Positions 28,629-36,644 of a stretch of 64,000 nucleotides of DNA are shown piece by piece. The position numbers and the translations under genes were made by a program. Source of the DNA: Novosphingobium sp. SG919 (GTDB lineage: Bacteria > Pseudomonadota > Alphaproteobacteria > Sphingomonadales > Sphingomonadaceae); contig NZ_JABCNG010000001.1 of the NCBI RefSeq assembly GCF_012932495.1, positions 868,001-932,000 on the forward strand, written 5' to 3'. The notes under the pieces are model-generated. The model searched no databases and was not told where the DNA came from. It saw only the letters and a program-made list of their open reading frames with translations. Position 1 is the first letter of the stretch; each line of letters starts with the position of its first letter.

Positions 28629-29387
28629 ATGGTGAAGTCTCTGGAATCGGTTGAAAGCGCTGCGATGGCGGGCAAAATCGGCAATGCCGAACCGCTCGAT
28701 CCGGCCCGCGCACGATTGGTGGAACTGGCCACTGCGCGGGGCGTGTCGCTCTCTGCGCTGTCGGGCCTGATCGGCCGCAACGCCAGCTACTTGCAGCAGT
28801 TCGTGCGCAAAGGATCGCCGCGCAAGCTGGAAGAGATCGACCGGGGCACCCTGGCGCGATTCTTTGGCGTGGACGAGGCCGAACTGGGCGCGCCCGATCC
28901 GGCCGTGCATGTGCCGGCTTCGCTGGCGCGGCGCAGTGGTGAGGGCGCGGTGCCGGCCAGCGCCTCTGCCCCGCGCAGCGCGGCCGAATGGGCCGACATT
29001 CCGCGTCTGGCGCTGGGGGCGTCGGCCGGGCCGGGGGCGCTGGCGGCCGATGAAGTGCCGGTGGGGCGGCTGCGTTTTTCCAGCCGCTGGCTCAAGGCGC
29101 AAGGCCTCGATCCGGCGATGCTCAGCGTGATCGAGGTGGAAGGCGATTCGATGGAACCGACGCTGCGCGACAGCGACGAGATCCTGGTCGACCGCACCCC
29201 GCGCCCGCTGCGCGCGGGCATTCACGTGATCCGCGTGGACGATGTGCTGCTGGTCAAGCGGCTGGAAGCGGGCGCGGCCGGCATGATCCGCGTGATCAGC
29301 GACAACCCCGCCTATCCGCGCATGGAGCGCCCCATGGCCGATGTGGACGTGGTGGGCCGCGTGGTGTGGAAAGGTGGCAAGATCTAA
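28629..29387 (+). CDS. S24-family (LexA/CI-like) regulator
   Basis: About 252 residues. The N-terminal half has a short helix-turn-helix-like region ('RGVSLSALSGLIGRNASYLQ' then 'QFVRKGSPRKL'). The C-terminal half is an S24 peptidase domain with Ser174 in 'EGDSMEPTL' and Lys210 in 'LLVKRLE', the self-cleavage dyad of LexA and CI repressors. An Ala-Gly pair at 133-134 lies about 40 residues before the Ser, a spacing compatible with a cleavage site. It is not the classical LexA (no LexA-type wing region); many such proteins are stress or phage-like repressors. The start is uncertain: 28629, or ATG 28665. Confidence 0.8.
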   Translation: MVKSLESVESAAMAGKIGNAEPLDPARARLVELATARGVSLSALSGLIGRNASYLQQFVRKGSPRKLEEIDRGTLARFFGVDEAELGAPDPAVHVPASLARRSGEGAVPASASAPRSAAEWADIPRLALGASAGPGALAADEVPVGRLRFSSRWLKAQGLDPAMLSVIEVEGDSMEPTLRDSDEILVDRTPRPLRAGIHVIRVDDVLLVKRLEAGAAGMIRVISDNPAYPRMERPMADVDVVGRVVWKGGKI

Positions 29388-29440
29388 CCACTGCGCGGCA
29401 TGGCTTGCCATTTGGCCCGGCGCTGGCCATTTCAGGGGGC

Positions 29441-30115
29441 ATGAGCCAAGCCCTCGCCAGCAACCAGCCGCCGATGAAAGTGGCGATCCTGCCTGTCACG
29501 CCGTTGCAGCAGAACTGCACCCTGCTGTGGTGCACCGCCACGATGAAGGCCGCCGTGGTCGATCCCGGTGGTGACCTGGATCGCATCAAGGCGCTGATCG
29601 CCAAGGCCGGGGTCACCGTGGAAAAGCTGTTGATCACCCACGGCCACCTCGATCATTGCGGCGGTGCAGCGCAGCTTTCGCGCGACCTTGGCGTGCCGAT
29701 CGAGGGCCCGCACGAGGCGGACCTGTTCTGGATCGCCAAGCTGGCCGAAGACAGCGGCCGCTGGGGCGTGCCGGCAGAAATCTTCACGCCCAGCCGCTGG
29801 CTGGACCATGGCGACACCGTCACGGTGGGCAACCTCACGCTCGAAGTGGCGCATTGCCCCGGCCACACGCCGGGCCACGTGGTGTTCTTCCATGAACCAT
29901 CGCGCTTTGCCATGGTGGGCGACGTGCTGTTCCAGGGCGGTATCGGCCGCTGGGATTTCCCGTTGGGCAATTTCGACGATCTGGTCGGCTCGATCACCGG
30001 GCGGCTGTGGCCACTGGGCGATGACGTGACGTTCATTCCCGGCCACGGGCCGCACAGCACGTTTGGCCAGGAGCGCGCCACCAACCCTTACGTGGGCGAC
30101 GCGGCCCTGGCCTGA
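29441..30115 (+). CDS. MBL-fold hydrolase, glyoxalase II-like
   Basis: A 224-residue metallo-beta-lactamase-fold protein. 'THGHLDHCGG' is the HxHxDH dinuclear zinc motif; 'CPGHTPGH', 'MVGDVLF' and 'FIPGHGPHSTFG' supply the remaining ligands. Such small MBL proteins are annotated as hydroxyacylglutathione hydrolase-like and hydrolyse thioesters; the C-terminal glutathione-binding domain of true glyoxalase II is missing, so the substrate is open. The start at ATG 29441 follows AGGGGGC; ATG 29474 (MKVAILPVTP) is an alternative. It ends 28 bases before the convergent MAPEG gene. Confidence 0.82.
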   Translation: MSQALASNQPPMKVAILPVTPLQQNCTLLWCTATMKAAVVDPGGDLDRIKALIAKAGVTVEKLLITHGHLDHCGGAAQLSRDLGVPIEGPHEADLFWIAKLAEDSGRWGVPAEIFTPSRWLDHGDTVTVGNLTLEVAHCPGHTPGHVVFFHEPSRFAMVGDVLFQGGIGRWDFPLGNFDDLVGSITGRLWPLGDDVTFIPGHGPHSTFGQERATNPYVGDAALA

Positions 30116-30143
30116 TTCGCGGCCGAATCGGCGCCTGCACGGT

Positions 30144-30545
30144 TCAGGCGTCGGCGGCGATGGAAATGGCCCAGATCGCCAGGCCCAGCAGCGTCAGCAT
30201 GGTCGTCAACGCGCCGACCGAGCGCAGCTTTGCAAGAAGGCCGCCGTCCATGCCCACGCCATGGGCCACGCGGCCCAGCAGATAGATCGCCATCGCACCC
30301 AGCAGCCAGGGGCTGCCGGGGCGGGCCAGTTCGACCACGCCGGCCAGGATCAGCACGATCGGCGCACTTTCGATGAAATTGGCCTGGGCGCGCATCCGCG
30401 CAACCAGGGGGGGATGGCCGCCATCGCCCAGCGAAATCTTCGCCGCGCGCCGCACCATGCCGATGCGGATCATCAGCCAGATGTTGAGAATCGCCGCGGC
30501 CCCGGCAGAAGCCAGGGTGATGGGCAGGACCGTCGGCATTGTCAT
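30144..30545 (-). CDS. MAPEG-family membrane protein
   Basis: A 133-residue protein with four hydrophobic segments (about 8-28, 57-77, 80-97 and 110-130) and the MAPEG motif 'RMRAQANFIESAP' at about 49-61. MAPEG proteins are membrane-embedded trimers related to microsomal glutathione transferases; bacterial members may detoxify lipophilic electrophiles with glutathione. Start at the first of two close ATGs, after GAGGGG. It is convergent with the MBL gene. Confidence 0.85.
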   Translation of the reverse strand: MTMPTVLPITLASAGAAAILNIWLMIRIGMVRRAAKISLGDGGHPPLVARMRAQANFIESAPIVLILAGVVELARPGSPWLLGAMAIYLLGRVAHGVGMDGGLLAKLRSVGALTTMLTLLGLAIWAISIAADA

Positions 30546-30626
30546 TATCCCCTCTCGTCAAGCCGGCGTGGGCGTTTCTTGTGCGAACGCCCCGGCAGAT
30601 GCTGTGCAACCTAGCGAGGGCATGCT

Positions 30627-30654
30627 TGCAAAGCACCAGAAAATCCGTATAGGC
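30627..30654 (+). promoter_or_regulatory. Candidate promoter of the rpmF-plsX-fabH unit
   Basis: TTGCAA (30627-30632), 16 bases, then TATAGG (30649-30654), about 155 bases upstream of rpmF in a gap (30546-30809) that holds no gene. Confidence 0.4.
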
Positions 30655-30809
30655 GCGGCCTTCGCCCGTGATAGGCGATGCCGGTCCACCCGCTCTCATC
30701 CAGAACGGAAGCCGTATGAACCCTTCGTCGTGAGATGCGGGGTTGTGCGGTGGCACGGTTTTCCCTATCGCGCCCGCAACCGATGTAATTTTCAGGAACA
30801 GGTGCCGAA

Positions 30810-30989
30810 ATGGCCGTCCCCAAGAGAAAGACTTCCCCGTCCCGCCGGGGCATGCGCCGCAGCCACGATGGCCTGAAGGCCGAAGCGTTCCACGAATGCT
30901 CGAACTGCGGTGAACTCAAGCGTCCGCACAACCTGTGCAACGCCTGCGGTCACTACAACGGTCGCGAAATCATCGCCGTCGGCGCCTGA
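30810..30989 (+). CDS. rpmF: 50S ribosomal protein L32
   Basis: A 59-codon gene starting at ATG 30810 and ending in TGA 30987-30989. It begins '[20 protein letters not shown]', the L32 N-terminus, and has the zinc-type cysteines '[18 protein letters not shown]'. L32 is a component of the large ribosomal subunit; the four cysteines mark the zinc-containing form. It leads the conserved rpmF-plsX-fabH arrangement, 28 bases before plsX, coupling ribosome and lipid synthesis genes. Confidence 0.97.
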   Translation: MAVPKRKTSPSRRGMRRSHDGLKAEAFHECSNCGELKRPHNLCNACGHYNGREIIAVGA

Positions 30990-31017
30990 GCCGATCTGAC
31001 GGAGGGATGATCGGATC

Positions 31018-32100
31018 ATGAGCTTGCCCAGAATCGCCGTCGATGCGATGGGCGGCGACGAAGGCGTGCGCGTGATGATCGAAGGCGCCGCGCTTGCGCG
31101 TCGGCGCCACGATCGCTTCAAGTTCCTGCTGGTCGGGGACGAGGCGAAGATCGTTCAGGCCCTTGACCATCATCCCAACCTTCGTGGCGCGTCGGAAATC
31201 CTCCACGCGCCCGAAGCCGTGGCCGGCGATGAACGGCCCACCCAGGCCCTGCGCCGCGCACGCACCACTTCGATGGGATTGGCCATCGACGCGGTGAAGC
31301 GGGGCGAGGCCGGCGCTGCCGTGAGCGGTGGCAACACCGGCGCGCTGATGGCCATGGCCAAGCTCGCCCTGCGCACGATGCCCGGCATCGACCGCCCGGC
31401 ACTGGCCGCGCTGCTGCCCACGCTTGGCACGCACGATCTGGTGATGCTCGATCTGGGCGCGAACACCGATTGCGATGCACGCAACCTGTTTCAGTTCGCC
31501 CTGATGGGTGCGGCTTATGCGCGCATCGTCAACGGGCTCGACAGCCCGCGCGTGCGCCTGCTCAACATCGGCACCGAGGAAACCAAGGGCACCGACGACT
31601 TGCGCGATGCCGCCGCCCTGCTCAAGCAGGCTGCCGCCTCGCTCGCGCTGACGTTCGATGGCTTTACCGAATCCGACAAGCTGTCGCGCGGCGATTTCGA
31701 CGTCGTGGTGACCGACGGATTTTCCGGCAACATCGCGCTCAAGGCGATGGAAGGGGCGGCGCGTTTCGTGGGCGACCTGCTGCGCCGCAGCTTTGCCTCG
31801 TCGCTGCGGTCCAAGATCGGCTTCCTGATTTCCAAGCCGGCGACCGAAACGCTCAAGCATCATCTTGATCCCAACAATCACAACGGGGCGGTTTTCCTCG
31901 GCCTCAACGGCGTGGTGGTGAAAAGCCACGGCAGTGCATCGGCCATGGGGGTGGCCAATGCCGTGGCCGTGACCGCGCGCCTGCTGGAAGAAAACCTGAT
32001 CGAACGCATCGCCGCCGACGTGGCAGCGGTGGACCCGGACACGATTCGCCAGCCGGCCCGGCGCCGCGCGGCCAACACGGAAGGTGAAACCGCGCTGTGA
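31018..32100 (+). CDS. plsX: Phosphate acyltransferase PlsX
   Basis: A 360-residue PlsX: '[20 protein letters not shown]' at the start, '[20 protein letters not shown]' and '[20 protein letters not shown]' inside. It converts acyl-ACP to acyl-phosphate, the acyl donor for PlsY in the first step of phospholipid synthesis, at the membrane surface. The stop codon overlaps the GTG start of fabH (GTGA), so the two are translationally coupled. Length is normal. Confidence 0.97.
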   Translation: MSLPRIAVDAMGGDEGVRVMIEGAALARRRHDRFKFLLVGDEAKIVQALDHHPNLRGASEILHAPEAVAGDERPTQALRRARTTSMGLAIDAVKRGEAGAAVSGGNTGALMAMAKLALRTMPGIDRPALAALLPTLGTHDLVMLDLGANTDCDARNLFQFALMGAAYARIVNGLDSPRVRLLNIGTEETKGTDDLRDAAALLKQAAASLALTFDGFTESDKLSRGDFDVVVTDGFSGNIALKAMEGAARFVGDLLRRSFASSLRSKIGFLISKPATETLKHHLDPNNHNGAVFLGLNGVVVKSHGSASAMGVANAVAVTARLLEENLIERIAADVAAVDPDTIRQPARRRAANTEGETAL

Positions 32101-33074
32101 CTGTGCGCTCGGTTATTACCGGCAGCGGCTCTGCTCTGCCAAAACGCGTCGTTTCCAATGCCGAAATGGCGCAGATGGTGGATACCACCGACGAATGGAT
32201 CGTCGAGCGCACCGGCATCCGCATGCGCCACATTGCCGGGGAGGGCGAAACCACGGCCACCCTCGCCACTCTCGCCGCCCGCCGCGCGATCGAAGCCGCC
32301 GGGATCGAGGCATCGAGCATCGACCTGATCGTGCTGGCCACGGCCACGCCCGACCAGACCTTTCCCGCCACCGCCACGATCGTGCAGGACAACCTGGGCT
32401 GCAACGGTGGCATGGCGTTCGACGTGGCGGCCGTGTGTTCGGGCTTCCTCTATGCGCTGGGCACGGCCGATTCGATGCTGCGCACCGGCATGGCCCGCCG
32501 CGCGCTGGTGATCGGCGCGGAAACGTTCAGCCGTATCCTCGATTGGGAAGATCGCACCACTTGCGTGCTGTTCGGCGATGGCGCGGGCGCCATGGTGCTG
32601 GAAGCGCGCGACGTGGACGATGCCGACCCGGCCGCGCCCGGCATCCTGGCCACGCGCCTGCATGCCGATGGCGCGCACAACCAGCTGCTTTACGTGGATG
32701 GCGGCGCATCGACCACCGGCACCGTAGGCAAGCTGCGGATGAAGGGGCGCGAAGTGTTCCGCCACGCGGTGACGAACCTGGCGTCGGTGCTGGAAGAAGT
32801 CTTGGTGGCCACCGGCCACGTTCCGGCCGATCTCGATTGGGTCGTGCCGCATCAGGCCAATTCCCGCATTCTCGATGCCACCGCGCGCAAGCTGGGGCTG
32901 CCGGCGGAAAAAGTGGTGGTGACGGTGGATCGCCATGCCAACACCAGCGCCGCTTCGGTGCCGCTGGCTTATGACACAGCGGTGCGCGATGGTCGCATCA
33001 AGCCGGGCAGCCTTGTCGTGTTCGAAGCGATGGGCGGCGGCTTTACCTGGGGTGCCTGTATCGCCCGCGTGTGA
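32097..33074 (+). CDS. fabH: Beta-ketoacyl-ACP synthase III
   Basis: A 325-residue FabH with the triad Cys114 ('VCSGF'), His252 ('VPHQAN') and Asn282 ('[10 protein letters not shown]'). It condenses acetyl-CoA with malonyl-ACP to start fatty acid synthesis. The start codon is GTG, overlapping the plsX stop by 4 bases, with AAGG just upstream. It is followed by a hairpin and then the ihfA promoter. Confidence 0.97.
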   Translation: MTVRSVITGSGSALPKRVVSNAEMAQMVDTTDEWIVERTGIRMRHIAGEGETTATLATLAARRAIEAAGIEASSIDLIVLATATPDQTFPATATIVQDNLGCNGGMAFDVAAVCSGFLYALGTADSMLRTGMARRALVIGAETFSRILDWEDRTTCVLFGDGAGAMVLEARDVDDADPAAPGILATRLHADGAHNQLLYVDGGASTTGTVGKLRMKGREVFRHAVTNLASVLEEVLVATGHVPADLDWVVPHQANSRILDATARKLGLPAEKVVVTVDRHANTSAASVPLAYDTAVRDGRIKPGSLVVFEAMGGGFTWGACIARV

Positions 33075-33155
33075 TTCGCACACGAAAGCGATGCAGGAGG
33101 GATCGGTTCAGCGCGTGGGGATGCCTGAAACGATCCGAAACAGTCCGATTGGAAC

Positions 33156-33181
33156 TGGATTTTTGCTGCGCGAAAAATCCA
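33156..33181. terminator. Hairpin between fabH and ihfA, possible terminator
   Basis: TGGATTTTT (33156-33164) and AAAAATCCA (33173-33181) form a perfect 9-base stem with an 8-base loop. There is no long T-run after it, so it is a weak terminator or an RNA-stability element. Confidence 0.4.
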
Positions 33182-33207
33182 TCAAGGTTTCAGCGGAATG
33201 GATGGCA

Positions 33208-33235
33208 TTGCCTGTCCGGCAAAACGCGCTATTGT
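33208..33235 (+). promoter_or_regulatory. Candidate promoter of ihfA
   Basis: TTGCCT (33208-33213), 16 bases, TATTGT (33230-33235), about 37 bases upstream of the GGGGGGT ribosome-site region of ihfA. Confidence 0.45.
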
Positions 33236-33278
33236 GTAGGACGGGAAGGGATTTTTTTACCGGGGGGTAAAATATACC

Positions 33279-33578
33279 ATGCGTTCTGTAGGTACGCTGA
33301 CACGGGCCGATCTGGCCGAAAGCATCAATCGTCGGGTTGGCCTCTCGCGGGCGGACTCCCTCGAAATGGTCGAGGCGATTTTGCAGCATATGAGTGGCGC
33401 GCTGGCCGATGGCCAGAACGTCAAGATTTCCGGTTTCGGCACGTTCCTGTTGCGGGACAAGGCCGAACGCATCGGGCGCAACCCCAAGACCGGGGTGGAA
33501 GTGCCGATCACGCCACGTCGCGTGCTCACCTTCCGGGCCAGCCAGATGCTGAAGGATCGCATCAGCGACGGTTCCTGA
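33279..33578 (+). CDS. ihfA: Integration host factor alpha subunit
   Basis: A 99-residue HU/IHF-fold protein: '[20 protein letters not shown]' and the DNA-binding arm '[20 protein letters not shown]'. The Pro in the arm and the position between fabH and a MerR gene identify the alpha subunit. IHF bends DNA sharply at specific sites and shapes promoters, recombination and replication. It has its own promoter candidate and is 12 bases from the next gene. Confidence 0.95.
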   Translation: MRSVGTLTRADLAESINRRVGLSRADSLEMVEAILQHMSGALADGQNVKISGFGTFLLRDKAERIGRNPKTGVEVPITPRRVLTFRASQMLKDRISDGS

Positions 33579-33590
33579 TAGATTGGATGC

Positions 33591-34079
33591 ATGACGGATA
33601 AGGGCCATCTCGTTTCTCCCGATGGTGTGATTGATGATGGCAAGGCACCCGATGCCTTGCGCACGATCGGAGAGGTGGCCCGGATCCTGGGCGTGAAACC
33701 GCACGTGCTGCGCTATTGGGAAGAACAGTTCCCGATGCTGCGTCCGCTGACGCGTGCTGGCAACCGGCGTTACTACCGGGCGCAGGATGTCGCCTTGGTG
33801 GCCACGATCGATCGCCTGCTCAACCGCGAAGGCTACACCATTCGCGGCGCCCGCCAGGCGCTGGAAAGTGGCTTGCGCCCCGATGCCGCGCCGCCTGTCT
33901 CCGTGCCCGCACCGTCCACTGCGGTGACGCAAGCCGCGCCTGCGCCGCAGGCCGCGGCACATCCGGCTGCAGCGGGTGCACCCGCGCTGGAAACCGAACT
34001 GGTGGCCGCCATCGCGCGCCTGCGCGTTCATCTTGAGCGCATTCGCAGCGGCCTGGCCGTGGCGCTGGACGAAAGCTGA
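33591..34079 (+). CDS. MerR-family regulator next to ihfA
   Basis: A 162-residue protein. 'LRTIGEVARILGVKPHVLRY' followed by 'WEEQFPMLRP' is the MerR winged helix (about 23-95). A Pro/Ala linker and a C-terminal helix ('ELVAAIARLRVHLERIRSGL') for dimerisation follow. No metal-binding cysteines are present, so it is not a metal sensor. This gene follows ihfA in many alphaproteobacteria; targets are unknown. It is followed directly by a terminator-like hairpin. Confidence 0.9.
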   Translation: MTDKGHLVSPDGVIDDGKAPDALRTIGEVARILGVKPHVLRYWEEQFPMLRPLTRAGNRRYYRAQDVALVATIDRLLNREGYTIRGARQALESGLRPDAAPPVSVPAPSTAVTQAAPAPQAAAHPAAAGAPALETELVAAIARLRVHLERIRSGLAVALDES

Positions 34080-34092
34080 TTTAGAGTGCGCT

Positions 34093-34119
34093 GACAAAAA
34101 GCGGGAACCGGTTTTTGTC
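34093..34119 (+). terminator. Terminator-like hairpin after the MerR gene
   Basis: GACAAAAA (34093-34100) and TTTTTGTC (34112-34119) frame an inner CGG/CCG pair, giving a stem that ends in a T-run 14 bases after the stop codon. Confidence 0.6.
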
Positions 34120-34136
34120 TACCAATCGCACGAGAT

Positions 34137-34175
34137 GGAGCACGATCACGTTTCCATGAAACGCCATCGTGCTCC
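34137..34175. repeat. Nested palindrome GGAGCACGAT ... ATCGTGCTCC
   Basis: A perfect 10-base outer inverted repeat (34137-34146 and 34166-34175) encloses CGTTTC-CAT-GAAACG. It lies between the MerR and fasciclin genes, looks like a dispersed repeat, and has no coding content around it (34080-34339). Confidence 0.6.
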
Positions 34176-34339
34176 AGACACGCCCCAAAGGGCAGGTTTT
34201 GTCTGCCTTATCGGCAAAAATCCTTTCCATGCAGTTTGTTGCCTTCCCGCTTGCCCTTGTGGGCACGGCGGCGCTGCGGAACCGCGCCGCACAGGCATGG
34301 TTTCACCCGCGGCAATTATGCCGCAGTGGAGAGTTTCCC

Positions 34340-34897
34340 ATGCTGAAAGGCAAGTTCACCGCATCGATCGCCGCCCTCGGGCTGGCGCTGGTGATGACCC
34401 CGGCCGCGCAGGCCGCCGCGTCCAAGATGGTTGGCGGCGCCGCGATGGTCGGCACCAAGACCATCGTCGAAAATGCGTCCAAGTCGTCCGATCACACCAC
34501 GCTGGTGGCTGCGGTCAAGGCCGCGGGCCTCGTCGACACGCTGAACGGCAAGGGTCCGTTCACGGTGTTCGCCCCCACCAATGAAGCCTTCGCCGCGCTG
34601 CCCGCCGGCACGGTGGACACCCTGCTCAAGCCCGAGAACAAGGCGCAGCTCACCCAGGTGCTGACCTATCACGTGGTGGCCGGCAAGGTTACCTCGGCCG
34701 ATCTCGTCGCCAAGATCAAGGCCGGCGGCGGCAGCGCCAGCCTCACCACCGTGGAAGGCGAACCGCTGACCGCCAGCCTCGATGGCAGCAACGTGGTGCT
34801 GACCGACGCCAAGGGTGGCAAGGCCACCGTGACGATCGCCGACGTGCCGCAGTCGAATGGTGTGGTGCACGTGGTGAACGCAGTGCTGCTGCCGTAA
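34340..34897 (+). CDS. Fasciclin (FAS1)-domain exported protein
   Basis: A 185-residue protein with a signal peptide (MLKGKFTASIAALGLALVMT, cleavage near AQA-A) and one FAS1 domain: 'HTTLVAAVKAAGLVDTLNG', 'PFTVFAPTNEAFAALPAGTV', 'VLTYHVVAGKVTSADL' and 'GVVHVVNAVLLP'. FAS1 domains mediate adhesion or extracellular matrix contacts. The start is set by the signal peptide and GGAG at the right distance. It is followed by a strong terminator. Confidence 0.93.
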   Translation: MLKGKFTASIAALGLALVMTPAAQAAASKMVGGAAMVGTKTIVENASKSSDHTTLVAAVKAAGLVDTLNGKGPFTVFAPTNEAFAALPAGTVDTLLKPENKAQLTQVLTYHVVAGKVTSADLVAKIKAGGGSASLTTVEGEPLTASLDGSNVVLTDAKGGKATVTIADVPQSNGVVHVVNAVLLP

Positions 34898-34922
34898 GGC
34901 ACGCCACCATGTGCTTGATCAG

Positions 34923-34956
34923 GCCCCCTTCCGCACAGCGCGGAAGGGGGCTTGTT
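34923..34956 (+). terminator. Intrinsic terminator after the fasciclin gene
   Basis: GCCCCCTTCCGC (34923-34934) pairs perfectly with GCGGAAGGGGGC (34940-34951), followed by TTGTTT. Confidence 0.85.
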
Positions 34957-35202
34957 TCATCGAAACGTGTCGCTTTCGTCGATCGGCGTTTTGCGCGCGA
35001 TACGCTTGCCCAGAAAGAAGAAGCCGAGGCCGAACGCAAAGGGTATGCCGCCGAAGAGGGCGACCAGCAGCAAGAGGCCCGGCAGTGGTCCGAAATCGCC
35101 GCTGGTTCCCATCATGATCGTGAACCAGGCGGAGCAGAGCCCGCTCGCGCCGGCAATCAATAGCCCAACCGCCTGGAGGATGGCGCCGATCAACCGGGTC
35201 AT
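34957..35202 (-). CDS. Small membrane protein, third gene of the radical-SAM/Lgt-like unit
   Basis: An 81-residue protein with two hydrophobic segments, 'LIGAILQAVGLLIAGASGLC' (about 4-23) and 'LLLLVALFGGIPFAFGLGFF' (about 45-64), and a charged tail 'GKRIARKTPIDESDTFR'. The ATG at 35202 overlaps the TGA of the radical-SAM gene (ATGA), so it is translationally coupled to it. I do not recognise the family. By position it may be an accessory or anchoring subunit of the upstream enzymes; that is inference. Confidence 0.7.
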   Translation of the reverse strand: MTRLIGAILQAVGLLIAGASGLCSAWFTIMMGTSGDFGPLPGLLLLVALFGGIPFAFGLGFFFLGKRIARKTPIDESDTFR

Positions 35203-36644
35203 GCCCGCTCTCCCGCCAGCGCGCGATGCCGTGCGACAACGCCGGCGCCCTCGGCCCCGCTGCGATAGAACGTGTTGTAGGTATCGAAGGGGATGATCTG
35301 CCCCGCTTCGGTCACGAAGTGAACGCAACTGCGCTTCACCGTTGCCAGATCGAAATTGTAGCGATCGAGGAATTGCAGGATCACGACGCGAAAGCTGTGC
35401 TCATAGCCCAGGTCTTGCGGCACCATCGCCTGGGGCAGGCAGCACAGCACGCCGGCCAGCTTGTCGGTGGTGTTGGCCTGCGTGGTGGCCAGCGAGAGCA
35501 GATCGAGCAGCCCGGCGCGCAATTGCGGATAGGCTTCATAGCTGATCGTGTTCGGCCCGGCGAGAATCACCTCGCGCGGGAGGAGGCGGGTGATCGGCGT
35601 GACATCCGCACCCTGGCGCAGGCCATAGCCGATGGAAATCTGGTCCGGATTGCAGGGCAGGGGAATCATGTCTTGCGTATCGAACACGCCAGACTTGCCC
35701 ACTTCGTGCCGGATCTGTGTGAGCAGCACACGGTTTTCCGCCGGATCGAAACCTTCGTTGCGCCCTGCATCCTGCACCGGCTGGAACGTGACGCCGCGCA
35801 CGCAGCGCCAGGTCAGCGCGTGCTGGATGATCGGCGCAACCTGATCGTCGTTCACCCCGCGCTTCACCACGCAGACCAGCGTGGTCGCAAGGTTTACCGC
35901 CTCCAGCGCGGCCAGCGCCTGCTGCCGGATGCGCGCCAGCCGGGCGCCGCGCAGGTTGACCAGGGCATCATCGTCCAGTGCGTCGAACTGAAGATAGACT
36001 TCCAGCGCCGGGGCATAGCTGGCCAGCCGCGCCACGAAGGCGGCATCCTGGGCAATGCGCAGGCCATTGGTATTGATCATCACGTGGCGGATCGGGCGGG
36101 CTTTCACCGCGTCGAGAATGGCGAAGAAATCGGGGTGGAGCGTCGGCTCCCCGCCGGAGATCTGCACCAGGTCCGGCTCGCCCTCGCTGGCCACCAGCGC
36201 GTCGAGCATGCGCTCGATCTCTGCCAGGGGGCGATGGCTGCCGTGGGCATCGGCCGCATCGGCAAAGCATACCGGGCAGGCGAGGTTGCAGGCGCTGTTG
36301 ACCTCGATGATGGCCAGGCACGAATGTTGTTCGTGATCGGGGCACAGCCCGCAATCGAACGGGCAGCCGGCCTCGGTTCGGGTCTGCGCGGTGAGTGGGC
36401 GATCGCCCGGTTTCAGCCACAGCTTTTGTGCGCGCCAATAGTCCAGATCATCGCTGATCAGGGTTTTCTGGACGCCGTGGTCGCGGCAGCGTTTGAGGTA
36501 GTAGACCCGCTCGCCTTCGATGATAACTTTGGCGGGAACGGGTTCAAGGCAGGTTTCGCACAGGCTCGTCGTCTGGCTGTGAAACACATAAGGCGCCACC
36601 TTGCGCACCGCGTCTTGCGTCGTTTCGCCAATACACGATGCCAT
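35199..36644 (-). CDS. Radical-SAM protein of the MJ0619/tetraether lipid synthase (Tes)-like family
   Basis: About 481 residues. The radical-SAM cluster motif 'CNLACPVC' has Cys119, Cys123 and Cys126; 'QISGGEPTLHPDF' is the SAM-binding GGE block. Further cysteines suggest extra metal sites: 'CETC' (29, 32) with Cys53 before 'RDHG', and 'CPFDCGLCPDHEQHSC' (94, 98, 101, 109). This order is that of the MJ0619 family, whose archaeal member Tes joins lipid chains C-C to make membrane-spanning tetraethers. Bacterial relatives are poorly characterised. The 5' end overlaps the Lgt-like gene by 101 bases if ATG 36644 is used; GTG 36608 or 36599 would shorten this. The downstream small membrane gene overlaps by 4 bases. 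A lipid-tail radical reaction is inferred. Confidence 0.75.
   Translation of the reverse strand: MASCIGETTQDAVRKVAPYVFHSQTTSLCETCLEPVPAKVIIEGERVYYLKRCRDHGVQKTLISDDLDYWRAQKLWLKPGDRPLTAQTRTEAGCPFDCGLCPDHEQHSCLAIIEVNSACNLACPVCFADAADAHGSHRPLAEIERMLDALVASEGEPDLVQISGGEPTLHPDFFAILDAVKARPIRHVMINTNGLRIAQDAAFVARLASYAPALEVYLQFDALDDDALVNLRGARLARIRQQALAALEAVNLATTLVCVVKRGVNDDQVAPIIQHALTWRCVRGVTFQPVQDAGRNEGFDPAENRVLLTQIRHEVGKSGVFDTQDMIPLPCNPDQISIGYGLRQGADVTPITRLLPREVILAGPNTISYEAYPQLRAGLLDLLSLATTQANTTDKLAGVLCCLPQAMVPQDLGYEHSFRVVILQFLDRYNFDLATVKRSCVHFVTEAGQIIPFDTYNTFYRSGAEGAGVVARHRALAGERA

Noticed and set aside
34080..34339. tRNA gene after the ihfA-merR block
   Set aside because: A tRNA often follows this block, but no acceptor stem, T-loop (GTTCGAATC-like) or cloverleaf is present; only palindromes.
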